A DNA stretch of 64,000 nucleotides from an uncultured Christensenellaceae bacterium. Its GTDB lineage: Bacteria; Bacillota; Clostridia; Christensenellales; UBA3700. The number at the start of each line of letters is the position of its first letter. The first letter of the stretch is position 1. This document shows, in pieces, positions 53,584-62,490 of the stretch. The stretch covers positions 1 to 64,000 of the forward strand of contig CALWGZ010000002.1 in the NCBI GenBank assembly GCA_944380285.1. The letters run 5' to 3'. The position numbers and the translations under genes were made by a program. The notes beneath the pieces were generated by a model. The model ran no database searches, was not told the origin of the DNA, and saw nothing but the letters and a program-made list of their open reading frames with translations.

Positions 53584-54848
53584 TGTTTCTCCTCCGCAAG
53601 CTTTGCGGTGCAAGCCAACTTGACGCTGGCGATCAAGATCTCGATCGCCGCCGGCAGATCGTCGGCATTGGTGAATGTCGGCGCGATGCGCAGATTGCGG
53701 TCGGCGTCGTCCCTTCCGTACGGATAGGTAGCGCCTGCGCCTGTCAGCGTCAGCCCCGCCGCCTTGCAGAGCTTCGCGACTTCGCGCGCGCAGCCGTCAA
53801 GCACGTCGAGACTGATGAAGTAGCCGCCCTTGGGATCCGTCCACTTTGCGATGTCGCAGTCGTCGCCGAAGCTGCGCTCGAGTGCGTCGACGATCGCCCT
53901 GAACTTGGGCGCGATGATAGCGCGCTGTTTGTCCATGATCTCGGCGATGTGCTCGGGGGACTTGAGATAGACGAAATGCCTGTATTGATTGATCTTGTCG
54001 TAGCCGATCGTCTGGAATGTGATGTGCGAGAGCGCCTCTTTGAGATTCGCCTCGCTCATGCCCATACACGCGACGCCGCCGCCCGCAAAGGTGATCTTTG
54101 ACGTCGAAGAGAACTCGAACACGCGGTCTTGTGTGCCCGCCTTCTTCGCGTAAGCCATTATGTTGGCGAGCTTGCCCGGAGTGTCGGTCAGCTCGTGCAC
54201 GCAATAGGCGTTGTCCCAGAAGATGCGGAAGTCCTTGGCGGCGACGGGCATCGTCGCAAGCCTTTCGACGACGCGGTCGGAATAGATCTCTCCGGTCGGG
54301 TTGGAATACTTGGGCACACACCAAATGCCCTTGATCGACGGGTCGTTCGCGACATAGTTCTCGACCAAGTCCATGTTGGGACCCTCGCCGGTCAACGGCA
54401 CGTTGATCATCTCGATGCCGAAGTGCTCGGTGATCGCGAAATGGCGGTCATACCCCGGAACGGGACAGATGAACTTGATCTTGGACTTGCCCCACGGCTC
54501 ACAGCCGCCGAAGCCGAACTGCATGCCCCTCTGGATGGTGTCGTACATCAAATTGAGCGAGCTGTTGCCGCCGACGAAGACCTCGGAGGAGTCGAGCCCG
54601 AGGATCTCGGCGAACAACTTGCGCATCTCGGGGACGCCCTCGAGACCGCCGTAGTTGAAGACGGACTTGGGGAATTCTTCCGGACGCGGCTCTTCGAGCA
54701 TGCCGAACGCGATCTGAGCCTGCTCAAAGCAGGGCTTGCCGCGCGCGATGTCGACCTTGTAGCCCTTGGCGGCAACTTCTTCGTACTCTTTGAGATGAGT
54801 CTCGTGCAACGCCTCAAGCTGTTCTTTGGTGAGTTCTGCGTACTTCAT
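53580..54848 (-). CDS. Class I aminotransferase (aspartate aminotransferase subgroup Ic)
   Basis: 422 residues. Features of the AspT subgroup Ic: YKVDIARGKPCFEQ, NYGGLEGVPEMRKL, VFVGGNSSLNLMYD, PVPGYDRHFAI, IFWDNAYCVHEL and the PLP Lys in FSSTSKITFAGGGVA. It likely interconverts aspartate and oxaloacetate using 2-oxoglutarate. AGGAG precedes the ATG. It heads the operon with the phosphoesterase and hydrogenase; the link between them is unclear. Confidence 0.93.
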   Translation of the reverse strand: MKYAELTKEQLEALHETHLKEYEEVAAKGYKVDIARGKPCFEQAQIAFGMLEEPRPEEFPKSVFNYGGLEGVPEMRKLFAEILGLDSSEVFVGGNSSLNLMYDTIQRGMQFGFGGCEPWGKSKIKFICPVPGYDRHFAITEHFGIEMINVPLTGEGPNMDLVENYVANDPSIKGIWCVPKYSNPTGEIYSDRVVERLATMPVAAKDFRIFWDNAYCVHELTDTPGKLANIMAYAKKAGTQDRVFEFSSTSKITFAGGGVACMGMSEANLKEALSHITFQTIGYDKINQYRHFVYLKSPEHIAEIMDKQRAIIAPKFRAIVDALERSFGDDCDIAKWTDPKGGYFISLDVLDGCAREVAKLCKAAGLTLTGAGATYPYGRDDADRNLRIAPTFTNADDLPAAIEILIASVKLACTAKLAEEKQ

Positions 54849-54905
54849 ATTTTATCTCCTGACAAAACTTTTATCTGTGATTTTGCGTGTCCGTGTCGAT
54901 GTTCG

Positions 54906-56231
54906 CTATTCTGCGAAGTCGTCGCGGCGGTTGCGGAACACCAATCTTATCGGCGTGCCGCGGAACTCGAACGCCTTGCGGAGCGAGTTCTCCAAATACC
55001 TGCGATAGCTGAAATGCACCAGCTTTTCGTCATTGACGAAGAAGACGAACGTCGGCGGACATACGTCGCTTTGCGTCGCGTACAGCACCTTGAGTCTCCT
55101 GCCGTTGTCCGACGGCGGCTCGACCGCGAGGATCGCGTCGCGCACGACGTCGTTGAGCACGGACGTGGTGACGCGGCGGCTCGCCTGTTCGTAGACGTTG
55201 CGCGCCTCGGCGAGCAGCTTCTCCACCCTCTGTCCGGTCATCGCCGAGACGTAGACGGCGACGAAATAGTCCATGAATTTGAGCTGTGCCGCCAGCTGTT
55301 TGGTCATGACCGCGGAGGTGTGCGTATCCTTTTCGACCGCGTCCCACTTGTTCATCACGATTACGGACGGCTTGCCCTGCTCGTGGACGTAGCCGCAGAT
55401 CTTGACATCCTGCTCGGTCACCCCGTCCGCGCTGTCGATGACGACGAAGACCACGTCCGCGCGCCTGACTGCGGCGAGCGCGCGCAACACGCTGTATTGC
55501 TCCACGCCCCTGTCCACGCTCGACTTCTTGCGAATGCCTGCGGTGTCTATGAGATTGTATCTGACCCCGTCCCTCTCGAACGGAGTGTCGATCGCGTCGC
55601 GCGTCGTGCCGGCGATGTTGCTGACGATCACGCGGTCGTACCCCAAGATCTTGTTGGTCAAAGAGGACTTGCCGGCGTTCGGCTTGCCGACGATCGCGAT
55701 GTCGAGCACGTCGTCTTCCCCATCGCCGTCGAACTCCGGCAGATGTTCGGTCACCGCGTCGAGCAGATCCCCGAGCCCCTTGCCTTGAACGGCGGAGACG
55801 GCGAAAGGCTCGCCTATGCCCAGCTCGTAAAAATCGTAGGTCTTGTCGACCTCGTTGTTGTCCAGCTTGTTGACGGCGAGCACGATGGGCTTGCCGCTGC
55901 GGCGCAAAAACGACGCTACCTCGCGGTCGTTGGAGGTCACGCCCGCCCTGCCGTCGACGACGAACAATATGCAGTCGGCGATGTCGACCGCGACCTTCGC
56001 CTGCTCGCGGATGTGCGAGAGCATCTCGTCGTCGCTGCGCACGTCGAGACCGCCGGTGTCGATCAGCGTGAACGCCTTGCCGCACCAATCGGTATCGCAA
56101 TAGAGCCTGTCGCGGGTCACGCCCTCCACGTCCTCGACGATGGAGACGCGCTTGCCTACAAGCTTGTTGAACAGGGTCGACTTACCCACATTGGGTCTGC
56201 CGACGACGGCGACGAGCGGTCTTGCGTTCAT
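54906..56231 (-). CDS. der: Ribosome biogenesis GTPase Der (EngA)
   Basis: 441 residues: two tandem GTPase domains (GRPNVGKST, then GKPNAGKSS near 185) with DTGG/DTAG, NKLD/NKWD, and a C-terminal KH-like domain. It matures the 50S subunit. AAAGGAGG precedes the ATG at 56231; the earlier start is rejected. Confidence 0.98.
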   Translation of the reverse strand: MNARPLVAVVGRPNVGKSTLFNKLVGKRVSIVEDVEGVTRDRLYCDTDWCGKAFTLIDTGGLDVRSDDEMLSHIREQAKVAVDIADCILFVVDGRAGVTSNDREVASFLRRSGKPIVLAVNKLDNNEVDKTYDFYELGIGEPFAVSAVQGKGLGDLLDAVTEHLPEFDGDGEDDVLDIAIVGKPNAGKSSLTNKILGYDRVIVSNIAGTTRDAIDTPFERDGVRYNLIDTAGIRKKSSVDRGVEQYSVLRALAAVRRADVVFVVIDSADGVTEQDVKICGYVHEQGKPSVIVMNKWDAVEKDTHTSAVMTKQLAAQLKFMDYFVAVYVSAMTGQRVEKLLAEARNVYEQASRRVTTSVLNDVVRDAILAVEPPSDNGRRLKVLYATQSDVCPPTFVFFVNDEKLVHFSYRRYLENSLRKAFEFRGTPIRLVFRNRRDDFAE

Positions 56232-56251
56232 ATGTCCTCCTTTGCACCGCA

Positions 56252-56280
56252 ATTATACATTATTCCGCTCACAAAGTAAA
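56252..56280 (-). promoter_or_regulatory. Promoter of der
   Basis: TTTACT (56275-56280), 17 nt, TATAAT (56252-56257) on the minus strand, 20 nt before the der ATG. Confidence 0.5.
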
Positions 56281-56313
56281 GCGATAAACACCACAAAACG
56301 CGCAGGCGCGCCT

Positions 56314-56907
56314 TCACACGCGTACGCGACCGGGCAAGAGCGCCCCGCCCGCACGCGCGGGAGAGGAGCAAAAATCCGTAAGTTCGAGCGTCTGCGACGG
56401 GCGTCGGGCGCGAGCGATCGAGTCGAAGATCGCCGTAGCGACCGCCGCAAAAATCAAATAGTACGCGGTGTGCATCCCCATCGCCGTACAGCGCAAAAAG
56501 CCGCTCTTCGACGCAAAAAGCGAATACATGTCCGCGATAACGCTGCCTATGGTCACGCCGCAGACGATGTCGGCGCCCCTCGTTGCGAACGCCGCGGACA
56601 AGACGAGCGACAGCGAGAGCGCGGCGAGCGACGAATAGCCGAACGCCGCCTCTCCGGCAAGCGCGAACACGCACCCGCACGCCGCAGCATCGAGAAGCGC
56701 GATGACCGAACGCGAAGCAGCCGACTCATATATCCCGATCGCCGCCGCGACGAAAAAGGACGCGCATACCCTGCCCGCCGGCACGCACATGGACAGCGCG
56801 AGCGCCGCCGCCGGCGCGGCTGAACGCGGCAGTCTGCCCTGCGCGATCCCGCGCATAGCGCAATATACCAACTGCGAAAAGAGCAAAAAAACGGCGGCAT
56901 ACTCCAT
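56314..56907 (-). CDS. Predicted multi-pass membrane protein
   Basis: 197 residues from the ATG at 56907. Five to six hydrophobic Ala/Ser/Leu-rich helices, then a soluble C-terminal tail of about 35 residues. I do not recognise a family. Unusually, the ATG falls in the loop of the strong terminator of the upstream cyclophilin gene, and no Shine-Dalgarno is visible, so readthrough would be needed or the true start lies downstream (Met near residue 18). It fills an otherwise empty 700-bp gap. Some doubt remains that it is a gene. Confidence 0.5.
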   Translation of the reverse strand: MEYAAVFLLFSQLVYCAMRGIAQGRLPRSAAPAAALALSMCVPAGRVCASFFVAAAIGIYESAASRSVIALLDAAACGCVFALAGEAAFGYSSLAALSLSLVLSAAFATRGADIVCGVTIGSVIADMYSLFASKSGFLRCTAMGMHTAYYLIFAAVATAIFDSIARARRPSQTLELTDFCSSPARAGGALLPGRVRV

Positions 56908-56923
56908 ACCGGTAGTATGCCGC
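56885..56923 (-). terminator. Rho-independent terminator of the cyclophilin operon
   Basis: GCGGCATACT/AGTATGCCGC 10-bp perfect stem (56894-56903 with 56914-56923) followed on the minus strand by seven T. Its loop contains the ATG of the membrane-protein ORF. Confidence 0.85.
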
Positions 56924-56937
56924 AAAACGTCTGTTTT

Positions 56938-57432
56938 TTAGTCCTCTATCTCGATCGTATCGATGACGACGGGGCTCTCGGGCACGTCGTCGAACCAACC
57001 GCGGCGCGTCGTGCGCACCTTGGAGATCGCGACCGCGACGTCCTCGCTCGCCTTGTCGCACAGCTTGCCGAACGCCGCATACGCGCCGTCCAAATGCGGG
57101 CAATCCTCGACGCAGACGAAAAATTGCGAACTCCCGCTGTCGGGGTCCATCGCGCGCGCCATCGACAGCACGCCCAAGGTGTGCTTGACGGGATTGTTCA
57201 CGCCGTTGGCGGCGAACTCGCCCTTGATGCAGTCCGCTTTTTTGGGGCGCAGATCCTCGTACATGCCGCCGCCCTGGATCATAAATCCAGGGATGACGCG
57301 GTGAAAGATCAGCCCGTCGTAAAAGCCGCCCTTTGCCAACTTGACAAAGTTGCGTACCGAGATCGGCGCGACGTCCTCATACAGCTCCGCAGTCATTTGC
57401 GAGCCGTCTTTGAGCTTGATGATCGCCTTCAT
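56938..57432 (-). CDS. Peptidyl-prolyl cis-trans isomerase (cyclophilin)
   Basis: 164 residues, no signal peptide, so cytoplasmic. Motifs FHRVIPGFMIQGG, GSSQFFVCVED and HLDGAYAAFGKL (Trp of the cyclosporin site replaced by Ala-Ala region). It catalyses prolyl isomerisation in protein folding. Its ATG overlaps the glycosyltransferase stop by ATGA with GGAGGAC upstream; a strong terminator follows. Confidence 0.95.
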   Translation of the reverse strand: MKAIIKLKDGSQMTAELYEDVAPISVRNFVKLAKGGFYDGLIFHRVIPGFMIQGGGMYEDLRPKKADCIKGEFAANGVNNPVKHTLGVLSMARAMDPDSGSSQFFVCVEDCPHLDGAYAAFGKLCDKASEDVAVAISKVRTTRRGWFDDVPESPVVIDTIEIED

Positions 57433-58661
57433 TGTTCGTCCTCCGTATGTTCGATCGCGGGATGTTTGAGCGCATATATCGACGCCGCTCCGTCGTGGAT
57501 CAGCTTGCACATCGCGCCCATCGCCGCCCTGTCGTAAAATTTGCGTTGATTGTAGAGATACTCCTGCTTGAGCATGTTGTTGTTGAGGAAGCCGAGCACC
57601 GCGGTGACCAGCTGTTCGTCCTTGACTCCGCGCTGCGCAAGCTGCCCTGCGGCGATGTATTCCGCATTCTCGGCGTCATGCATATTTATCGGTTTGATCA
57701 ACACGCACGGAATATTTTTGACGCACGCCTCATAGATCGTGACGATCGTCGGCGCGGTGACGAGCACGTCGGTGATGTCATAGATCTTCCACATGTCGGT
57801 GACCTCTTCGACGACGTAGACGTTCTTGTCGATGCCCTTGGACTTGACGTACGACTTGACGAAGTCGAGGATGGTCTTGCTGCCGCCGGTGAGCACGACG
57901 AGGTTGAGCCTGTCGCAATAGTCGGCGAGCGCGGCGAACGCGTCTTTGAGCGTCGCGACGCCGTATCTGCCGCCGTCCAACGTGACAGTCGGGACGGACG
58001 TGTCTATACCCATCGCCTCGGCGACCTCTTCGCGGTCGTATTCGAGCACGCGCGCGCTGTCGAACGGCATGCCGACGACGTGGATCTTGCCCTCGACGAC
58101 GTTGTTTGCGAGCAGCTCTCCCCTGACATTGTCGTTCTGCACCAAGTAGCCGTCCGATTGATAGTTGATGTACGCCTTGTTGAGCGCATAGTCGGTGATG
58201 ACCGCGTAGACGGCGGTCTCCTTCATGCCGAGGCGCTGTTTCGCCTCGATCGCCTTGTTGTGCGCCTTGGGCGTGAAGCAGAGGACGATGTCGGGGTCGA
58301 ACCGCGTGAGGATGTTGTCCACCTTGCGGAAGCGTATCCTCGTCTTTGCGGCGAATGAGTCGGGGTCTTGAGCCTTGACCGCCGCGCTGTACGGCGCGAC
58401 CGTCTTGTCTATCTTTTGAGGGACGAGCTTGTTGCGGATCGCCACGACCAGCCTGTTGAGCCACGGCGCGACGCGTGCGGTCGCGATGTAGAGACGGCGC
58501 GTAAAGCGCGACGAAAACGCGTTGCTGTACTTGTCCTCGTCGATCGCGATGACTTCGCAGTCGGGATAGTCGCGGCGAAGGCGCGCGGTCAGATCGAGCG
58601 CTACCGTGTCGTAGAACCCTTTCGAATAGAGGATGACGATCGTCTTTTTGTCCGTGTTCAT
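57429..58661 (-). CDS. Diacylglycerol glycosyltransferase (MGDG synthase/UgtP family)
   Basis: 410 residues. GT-B fold: an N-terminal MGDG-synthase-like domain (ILYSKGFYDTVALDLTARL ... VLCFTPKAHNKAI) and a C-terminal donor-binding domain (LVVLTGGSKTI, LVTAPTIVTIYEACVKNIPCVLI). It transfers a sugar from a UDP-sugar to diacylglycerol at the membrane, giving glycolipids. The exact sugar is unknown. Overlaps by ATGA with both neighbours. Confidence 0.88.
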   Translation of the reverse strand: MNTDKKTIVILYSKGFYDTVALDLTARLRRDYPDCEVIAIDEDKYSNAFSSRFTRRLYIATARVAPWLNRLVVAIRNKLVPQKIDKTVAPYSAAVKAQDPDSFAAKTRIRFRKVDNILTRFDPDIVLCFTPKAHNKAIEAKQRLGMKETAVYAVITDYALNKAYINYQSDGYLVQNDNVRGELLANNVVEGKIHVVGMPFDSARVLEYDREEVAEAMGIDTSVPTVTLDGGRYGVATLKDAFAALADYCDRLNLVVLTGGSKTILDFVKSYVKSKGIDKNVYVVEEVTDMWKIYDITDVLVTAPTIVTIYEACVKNIPCVLIKPINMHDAENAEYIAAGQLAQRGVKDEQLVTAVLGFLNNNMLKQEYLYNQRKFYDRAAMGAMCKLIHDGAASIYALKHPAIEHTEDEQ

Positions 58662-59884
58662 ACCTTCTTTCTCCTCAATATGTCGTACGCCTGCATGCGG
58701 CAGGGCACGGGCATTGTCAAATGTTGTTGGACGAGCTTCGCCCTCTTCACGGGCGCGCCCTCTTCGTCGCGCAGGTCGCGTACCTCGACCGCCGCGCCGT
58801 TGACCGCCTCGTCGGCGGCGAGCAATTGAAGCGTGTCGCCCTCGGCAAAGGCGTTGCGCTGTTCGACGAGCGCTCTGCCCGAGGTCTCGTCATAGCCGAG
58901 AACGAGCGCGACAAATTCGCTTTCGCCCTCCGTCTGATTGACGTCGCCGCTGACCTTCGCGCCCTCCGCGCCGAAATAGAATCCCGTCGTGTACGCGCGG
59001 TGCGCGGTCTGTTCGAGCTCTCCGATGATGTCCTCGCCGGGCACGAAATCGTCGTCCGCCGCAAAGCCGTCCATAGCGCGGCGATATGCCGACACGGTCG
59101 ACGCGACGTAGTATTGCGACTTCATCCTCCCCTCTATCTTGAACGACTTCACTCCTGCGTCCGCGAGCTCGCGCAGATGGCGGATCATGTTGAGGTCGCC
59201 GCTGTTGAGGATGTAGGTGCCCCTGCCGTCCTCGAACACCGGATAGTGCGCGCCGCCTCTGCCCGCCTCGGTCAACTCGAAGTTCCAGCGGCACGGCTGG
59301 GCGCAGTTGCCGCGGTTGGCGCTCCTGCCGCTCATCGCCGCGGACAGCAGGCATCTGCCGCTGTACGACACGCACATCGCGCCGTGAACGAAAGCCTCGA
59401 TCTCGACGTCATCGCCGAGCAGGTCGCAGATCTCCGCGATCTCGTCGAGGCGCGTCTCGCGAGCGAGAACGACCCTCTTCGCGCCCATATCGGCATAGAC
59501 CTTTGCGGCGTACTTGTTGGTGACGTTCGCCTGCGTGGAGACGTGTATGTCGAGCGCCGGCGCGACCTTGCGGCACAGCTCGATCGCGCCGAGGTCGGTG
59601 ACGATCGCCGCGTCGAAGCCGCACTCGTTCAGAAAGCGGAAGTGATCGGCAAGCGCGCCAAAGTCGGCGTTGCGGGCGAACACATTGACCGCGGTGTACA
59701 ATTTTTTGCCGCGCTTATGCGCGTATGCGACAGCCTCGGGCATCTCCTTTGCCCCGAAATTTGCCGCGCCTGCCCTCAGCCCGAAATCGCTGCCGCCGAC
59801 ATAGACGGCGTCCGCTCCGAAATGGAACGCGGTGACGAGTTTGGACATGTCGCCCGCAGGCGCGAGCAGCTCTACGCGGCTCAT
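58658..59884 (-). CDS. trhP: U32 family protein, tRNA 5-hydroxyuridine synthesis (TrhP)
   Basis: 408 residues. The U32 signature is clear: EAFVHGAMCVSYSGRCLLSAAMSGRSANRGNCAQPCRW, with Cys residues that hold an Fe-S cluster in relatives. Once called collagenase-like peptidase, this branch (YegQ/YrrO, TrhP) is now linked to prephenate-dependent hydroxylation of wobble U34. The gene directly follows the trmR methyltransferase (ATGA), the same pairing as yrrM-yrrN-yrrO in Bacillus. Start 59884 was chosen by overlap; an in-frame ATG lies 4 codons earlier. Confidence 0.88.
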   Translation of the reverse strand: MSRVELLAPAGDMSKLVTAFHFGADAVYVGGSDFGLRAGAANFGAKEMPEAVAYAHKRGKKLYTAVNVFARNADFGALADHFRFLNECGFDAAIVTDLGAIELCRKVAPALDIHVSTQANVTNKYAAKVYADMGAKRVVLARETRLDEIAEICDLLGDDVEIEAFVHGAMCVSYSGRCLLSAAMSGRSANRGNCAQPCRWNFELTEAGRGGAHYPVFEDGRGTYILNSGDLNMIRHLRELADAGVKSFKIEGRMKSQYYVASTVSAYRRAMDGFAADDDFVPGEDIIGELEQTAHRAYTTGFYFGAEGAKVSGDVNQTEGESEFVALVLGYDETSGRALVEQRNAFAEGDTLQLLAADEAVNGAAVEVRDLRDEEGAPVKRAKLVQQHLTMPVPCRMQAYDILRRKKV

Positions 59885-60474
59885 ATCTTTGTGCATACGG
59901 CAATACCTCCGCCGACGTCGCTCATCGTGCATTCAAAGCGCGACGCGTCGGTGATCGCGCGCACGAACCGCCTCATCCCGGTGACGATCGTGCGGTGTTT
60001 GTGAGGGGGATATTCGCCCCCTTTCACCAGCCCCAAAAAGTTGACGTCGTCGGCGACAATTACGGTGCCCGTGTCGATAAAGTCATATATCGCGTCAAGA
60101 TAGCCGCAATATTTGCTCTTTGCCGCGTCGATGAAGACGAAGTCGTATTTGTGTCGTTTTACCAGCTCGGGAACGACGCGTTCGGCGTCGCCGAGATGGG
60201 CGGTTATGCTGTTCGAAGCGCCGCAATCCGCCCACAATTTTTTCGCAACGTCCAGCTTGCTTTCGTCCCTTTCGACGGTGTCGACGTGCGCGCCTGTCGC
60301 GGTCGCGAGACACAGCGCCGAATAGCCCACCGACGTGCCGATCTCCAAGATGCGCTTGCGCGGAGCGGCAACGGCAGCCTCGATCAAGACCTCGAGCCCG
60401 TCGCGCGGAATGATGTCAAAGCCGTACTTTTCGCGCAGCGCCTCTGCGCGCGCGTCGGGCACGAACTCAGGCAT
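59881..60474 (-). CDS. trmR: tRNA 5-hydroxyuridine methyltransferase (TrmR/YrrM)
   Basis: 197 residues. SAM-dependent O-methyltransferase of the COMT-like class: ILEIGTSVGYSALCLA (SAM site), DTVERDE, FVFIDAAKSKY and VIVADDVNFLG with metal-binding Asp. TrmR methylates ho5U34 to mo5U34 in tRNA. GAGGTGG precedes the ATG at 60474, which overlaps the end of rnj by 8 nt. Context with TrhP is the main reason for the specific name. Confidence 0.87.
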   Translation of the reverse strand: MPEFVPDARAEALREKYGFDIIPRDGLEVLIEAAVAAPRKRILEIGTSVGYSALCLATATGAHVDTVERDESKLDVAKKLWADCGASNSITAHLGDAERVVPELVKRHKYDFVFIDAAKSKYCGYLDAIYDFIDTGTVIVADDVNFLGLVKGGEYPPHKHRTIVTGMRRFVRAITDASRFECTMSDVGGGIAVCTKI

Positions 60475-62134
60475 TGTCCACCTCGGTGATGATGGGCAGC
60501 ACCATCGGCTTTTGTTTGAGCTTGTTGGCGACATACTTGATCACTTGGCGGCGTATCGACGCTTTGAGACGTCCTCTGTCCCTCGCGCCGCGATAGTTGA
60601 CCTTGTCGATCGCCTCGGCGACGACGTCCCTGATCGGCTCGATGAAATCCTCGCCGATCGTGATGCCGCGCGTGATGACCTCGGGCGGCGCGATCGCGGA
60701 CTTGGTCTCCAAGCCCATCGTGACCAGCACGACGACCATGCCGTCGCGGCTGAGCTGCTGGCGGTCTTGCAGAACGAGGTCGTCGACGTCGTTGAGCCCG
60801 TCGACATAGATGTTGCCGGCGTTGACGTTGTCGCGGCGGACGAGCGAACGCGGTTTGAGTTCGAACACCGCGCCGATCTCGGGGATCGCGATGTTCGATT
60901 GCGGTATGCCCAATCTTACCGCCAACTCCTCGTGCTGTTTGAGGTGGCGGTATTCGCCGTGCACGGGGATGAAGAATTGCGGTCTGATCAATCGCAGCAT
61001 CAATTTGAGCTCTTCCTTGCACGCGTGCCCGGAGACGTGCAGCTCGGCGAGCGAGCCGTACATCACCCTTGCGCCGCGGCGGTAGAGGTTGTTGATGACG
61101 GTGTAGATCAACTTCTCGTTGCCGGGAATGGGCGAGGACGAGATGACGATGAGGTCTTTGGGACCGATCGCGACCTTGTCGTCGCCGGACGCCATGCGCG
61201 TCAGCGCGCTCATAGGCTCGCCCTGCGAACCGGTCGTGATGATGCAAAGCTCCCCGGGCGCGAACTTGCGGATGTCCTCGATGTCGACGATCGTGCCGTT
61301 GTCCGCCTTCATGATGCCCAGCTTGACGGCGATCTCGCTGATGTTCTTCATGCTTCTGCCGTTGAACGCGACCTTGCGGCGGTACTTTTGGCAGATGTTG
61401 ATGATCTGTTGGATGCGGTTGACGTTGGACGCGAACGTGGCTATGATGATTCGGCTGTCGGCGTTGCTCTCGACGATGCGTTCGATCGTCTCGCCGACCT
61501 TGCGTTCGGACATCGTAAAGCCTTCGCGCTCGATGTTGGTCGACTCGCCCAGCATCAGCTTGACGCCCTCGTCGCCGATCTGCGCGAGTCGCGGCAGGTC
61601 TATGCTCTCGCCGTCGATCGGCGTATAGTCCACCTTGAAGTCGCCGGTGAGAAAGATCACCCCGACAGGCGTGCGCACCGCGATCGCATACGCGCCCGAG
61701 ATGCTGTGCGTGACGGTGACGAACTCCACCTCAAAACACCCTATCGTGCGTGTTTCGCCGCCCTTGACGGGGACGAACTTGGGCGAATCGATGCCGTGTT
61801 CTTTGAACTTGTGCTTGACGAGGGCGAGGGTGAGGTCGCTGCCGTAGATCTTGACCTTGTCCAGCCTGTCCTTGACCAAATAGGGCAAGCCGCCGATGTG
61901 GTCCTCGTGGCCGTGCGTGAGCACGACGCCCTTGACCTTGTCGGCGTTTTCGTCGATGTAAGAAAAGTCCGGCGTGATCAAATCGACGCCCGGCGTCTCG
62001 TATGTCGCGAACATCCCGCCGCAATCGACGATGAGGATGTTGTCGCCGTACTCGATCGCGGTCATGTTCTTGCCTATCTCCCCCACTCCGCCCAAAAAGA
62101 CGACTTTGAGCTGTTTGTTGTTTCTTCTTGACAT
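60467..62134 (-). CDS. rnj: Ribonuclease J
   Basis: 555 residues. Metallo-beta-lactamase/beta-CASP RNase: LGGVGEIGKNMTAIEYG, zinc motif THGHEDHIGG, FLTGDFKVDYTP, GSQGEPMSALTRMASG, and HVSGHACKEELKLM, with the RNase J C-terminal domain. It is a 5' exonuclease and endonuclease for mRNA turnover and rRNA maturation. GGAGGAC precedes the ATG. Basic N-terminus SRRNNK. Confidence 0.97.
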   Translation of the reverse strand: MSRRNNKQLKVVFLGGVGEIGKNMTAIEYGDNILIVDCGGMFATYETPGVDLITPDFSYIDENADKVKGVVLTHGHEDHIGGLPYLVKDRLDKVKIYGSDLTLALVKHKFKEHGIDSPKFVPVKGGETRTIGCFEVEFVTVTHSISGAYAIAVRTPVGVIFLTGDFKVDYTPIDGESIDLPRLAQIGDEGVKLMLGESTNIEREGFTMSERKVGETIERIVESNADSRIIIATFASNVNRIQQIINICQKYRRKVAFNGRSMKNISEIAVKLGIMKADNGTIVDIEDIRKFAPGELCIITTGSQGEPMSALTRMASGDDKVAIGPKDLIVISSSPIPGNEKLIYTVINNLYRRGARVMYGSLAELHVSGHACKEELKLMLRLIRPQFFIPVHGEYRHLKQHEELAVRLGIPQSNIAIPEIGAVFELKPRSLVRRDNVNAGNIYVDGLNDVDDLVLQDRQQLSRDGMVVVLVTMGLETKSAIAPPEVITRGITIGEDFIEPIRDVVAEAIDKVNYRGARDRGRLKASIRRQVIKYVANKLKQKPMVLPIITEVDNA

Positions 62135-62172
62135 TTGTCCTCCGCTTGCGCGCATATACTTATTCAAGATAT

Positions 62173-62201
62173 ATTATATATATTATTACCGCGGATGTCA
62201 A
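62173..62201 (-). promoter_or_regulatory. Promoter of the rnj-trmR-trhP operon
   Basis: TTGACA (62196-62201), 17 nt, TATAAT (62173-62178) on the minus strand, both perfect matches. Confidence 0.85.
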
Positions 62202-62490
62202 TTTTTTTATCCTTTTGCAAGGCAAGCCGCATGCGCCGCGGCAAAGATGAACGGCAGCAACAAAAACGGCGCGAAGCCGCAAACGAAAAGCGAGAGCAAA
62301 TGCCCTCGCTTTTCGTTTGTTTCTCTACCGATAATTATATGTTCCCTGAGGTAGGTATCGCATCAGCCTGATCGAAAAATGTCTTGCTTGTCTTCCTTAT
62401 GTGTATACCTTCTTTGATGCGTTATCTGTAATTTTTCATTCTCTCCATGTTCGGCGTGTCAAACCCCTGGGCAAAAAACAATTTCTCATT
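62202..62490. other. Intergenic region, no gene seen
   Basis: Neither strand holds a convincing ORF, tRNA or known RNA. The only clear structure is the 15-bp hairpin at 62280-62319. The segment 62320-62490 is AT-richer than its neighbours and unassigned. Confidence 0.5.
62280..62319. terminator. 15-bp perfect hairpin, terminator-like
   Basis: CAAACGAAAAGCGAG/CTCGCTTTTCGTTTG with a 10-nt loop. It lies about 170 bp after the stop of the nucleotidyltransferase gene and just upstream of the rnj promoter; the U tract is inside the stem. Confidence 0.45.
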
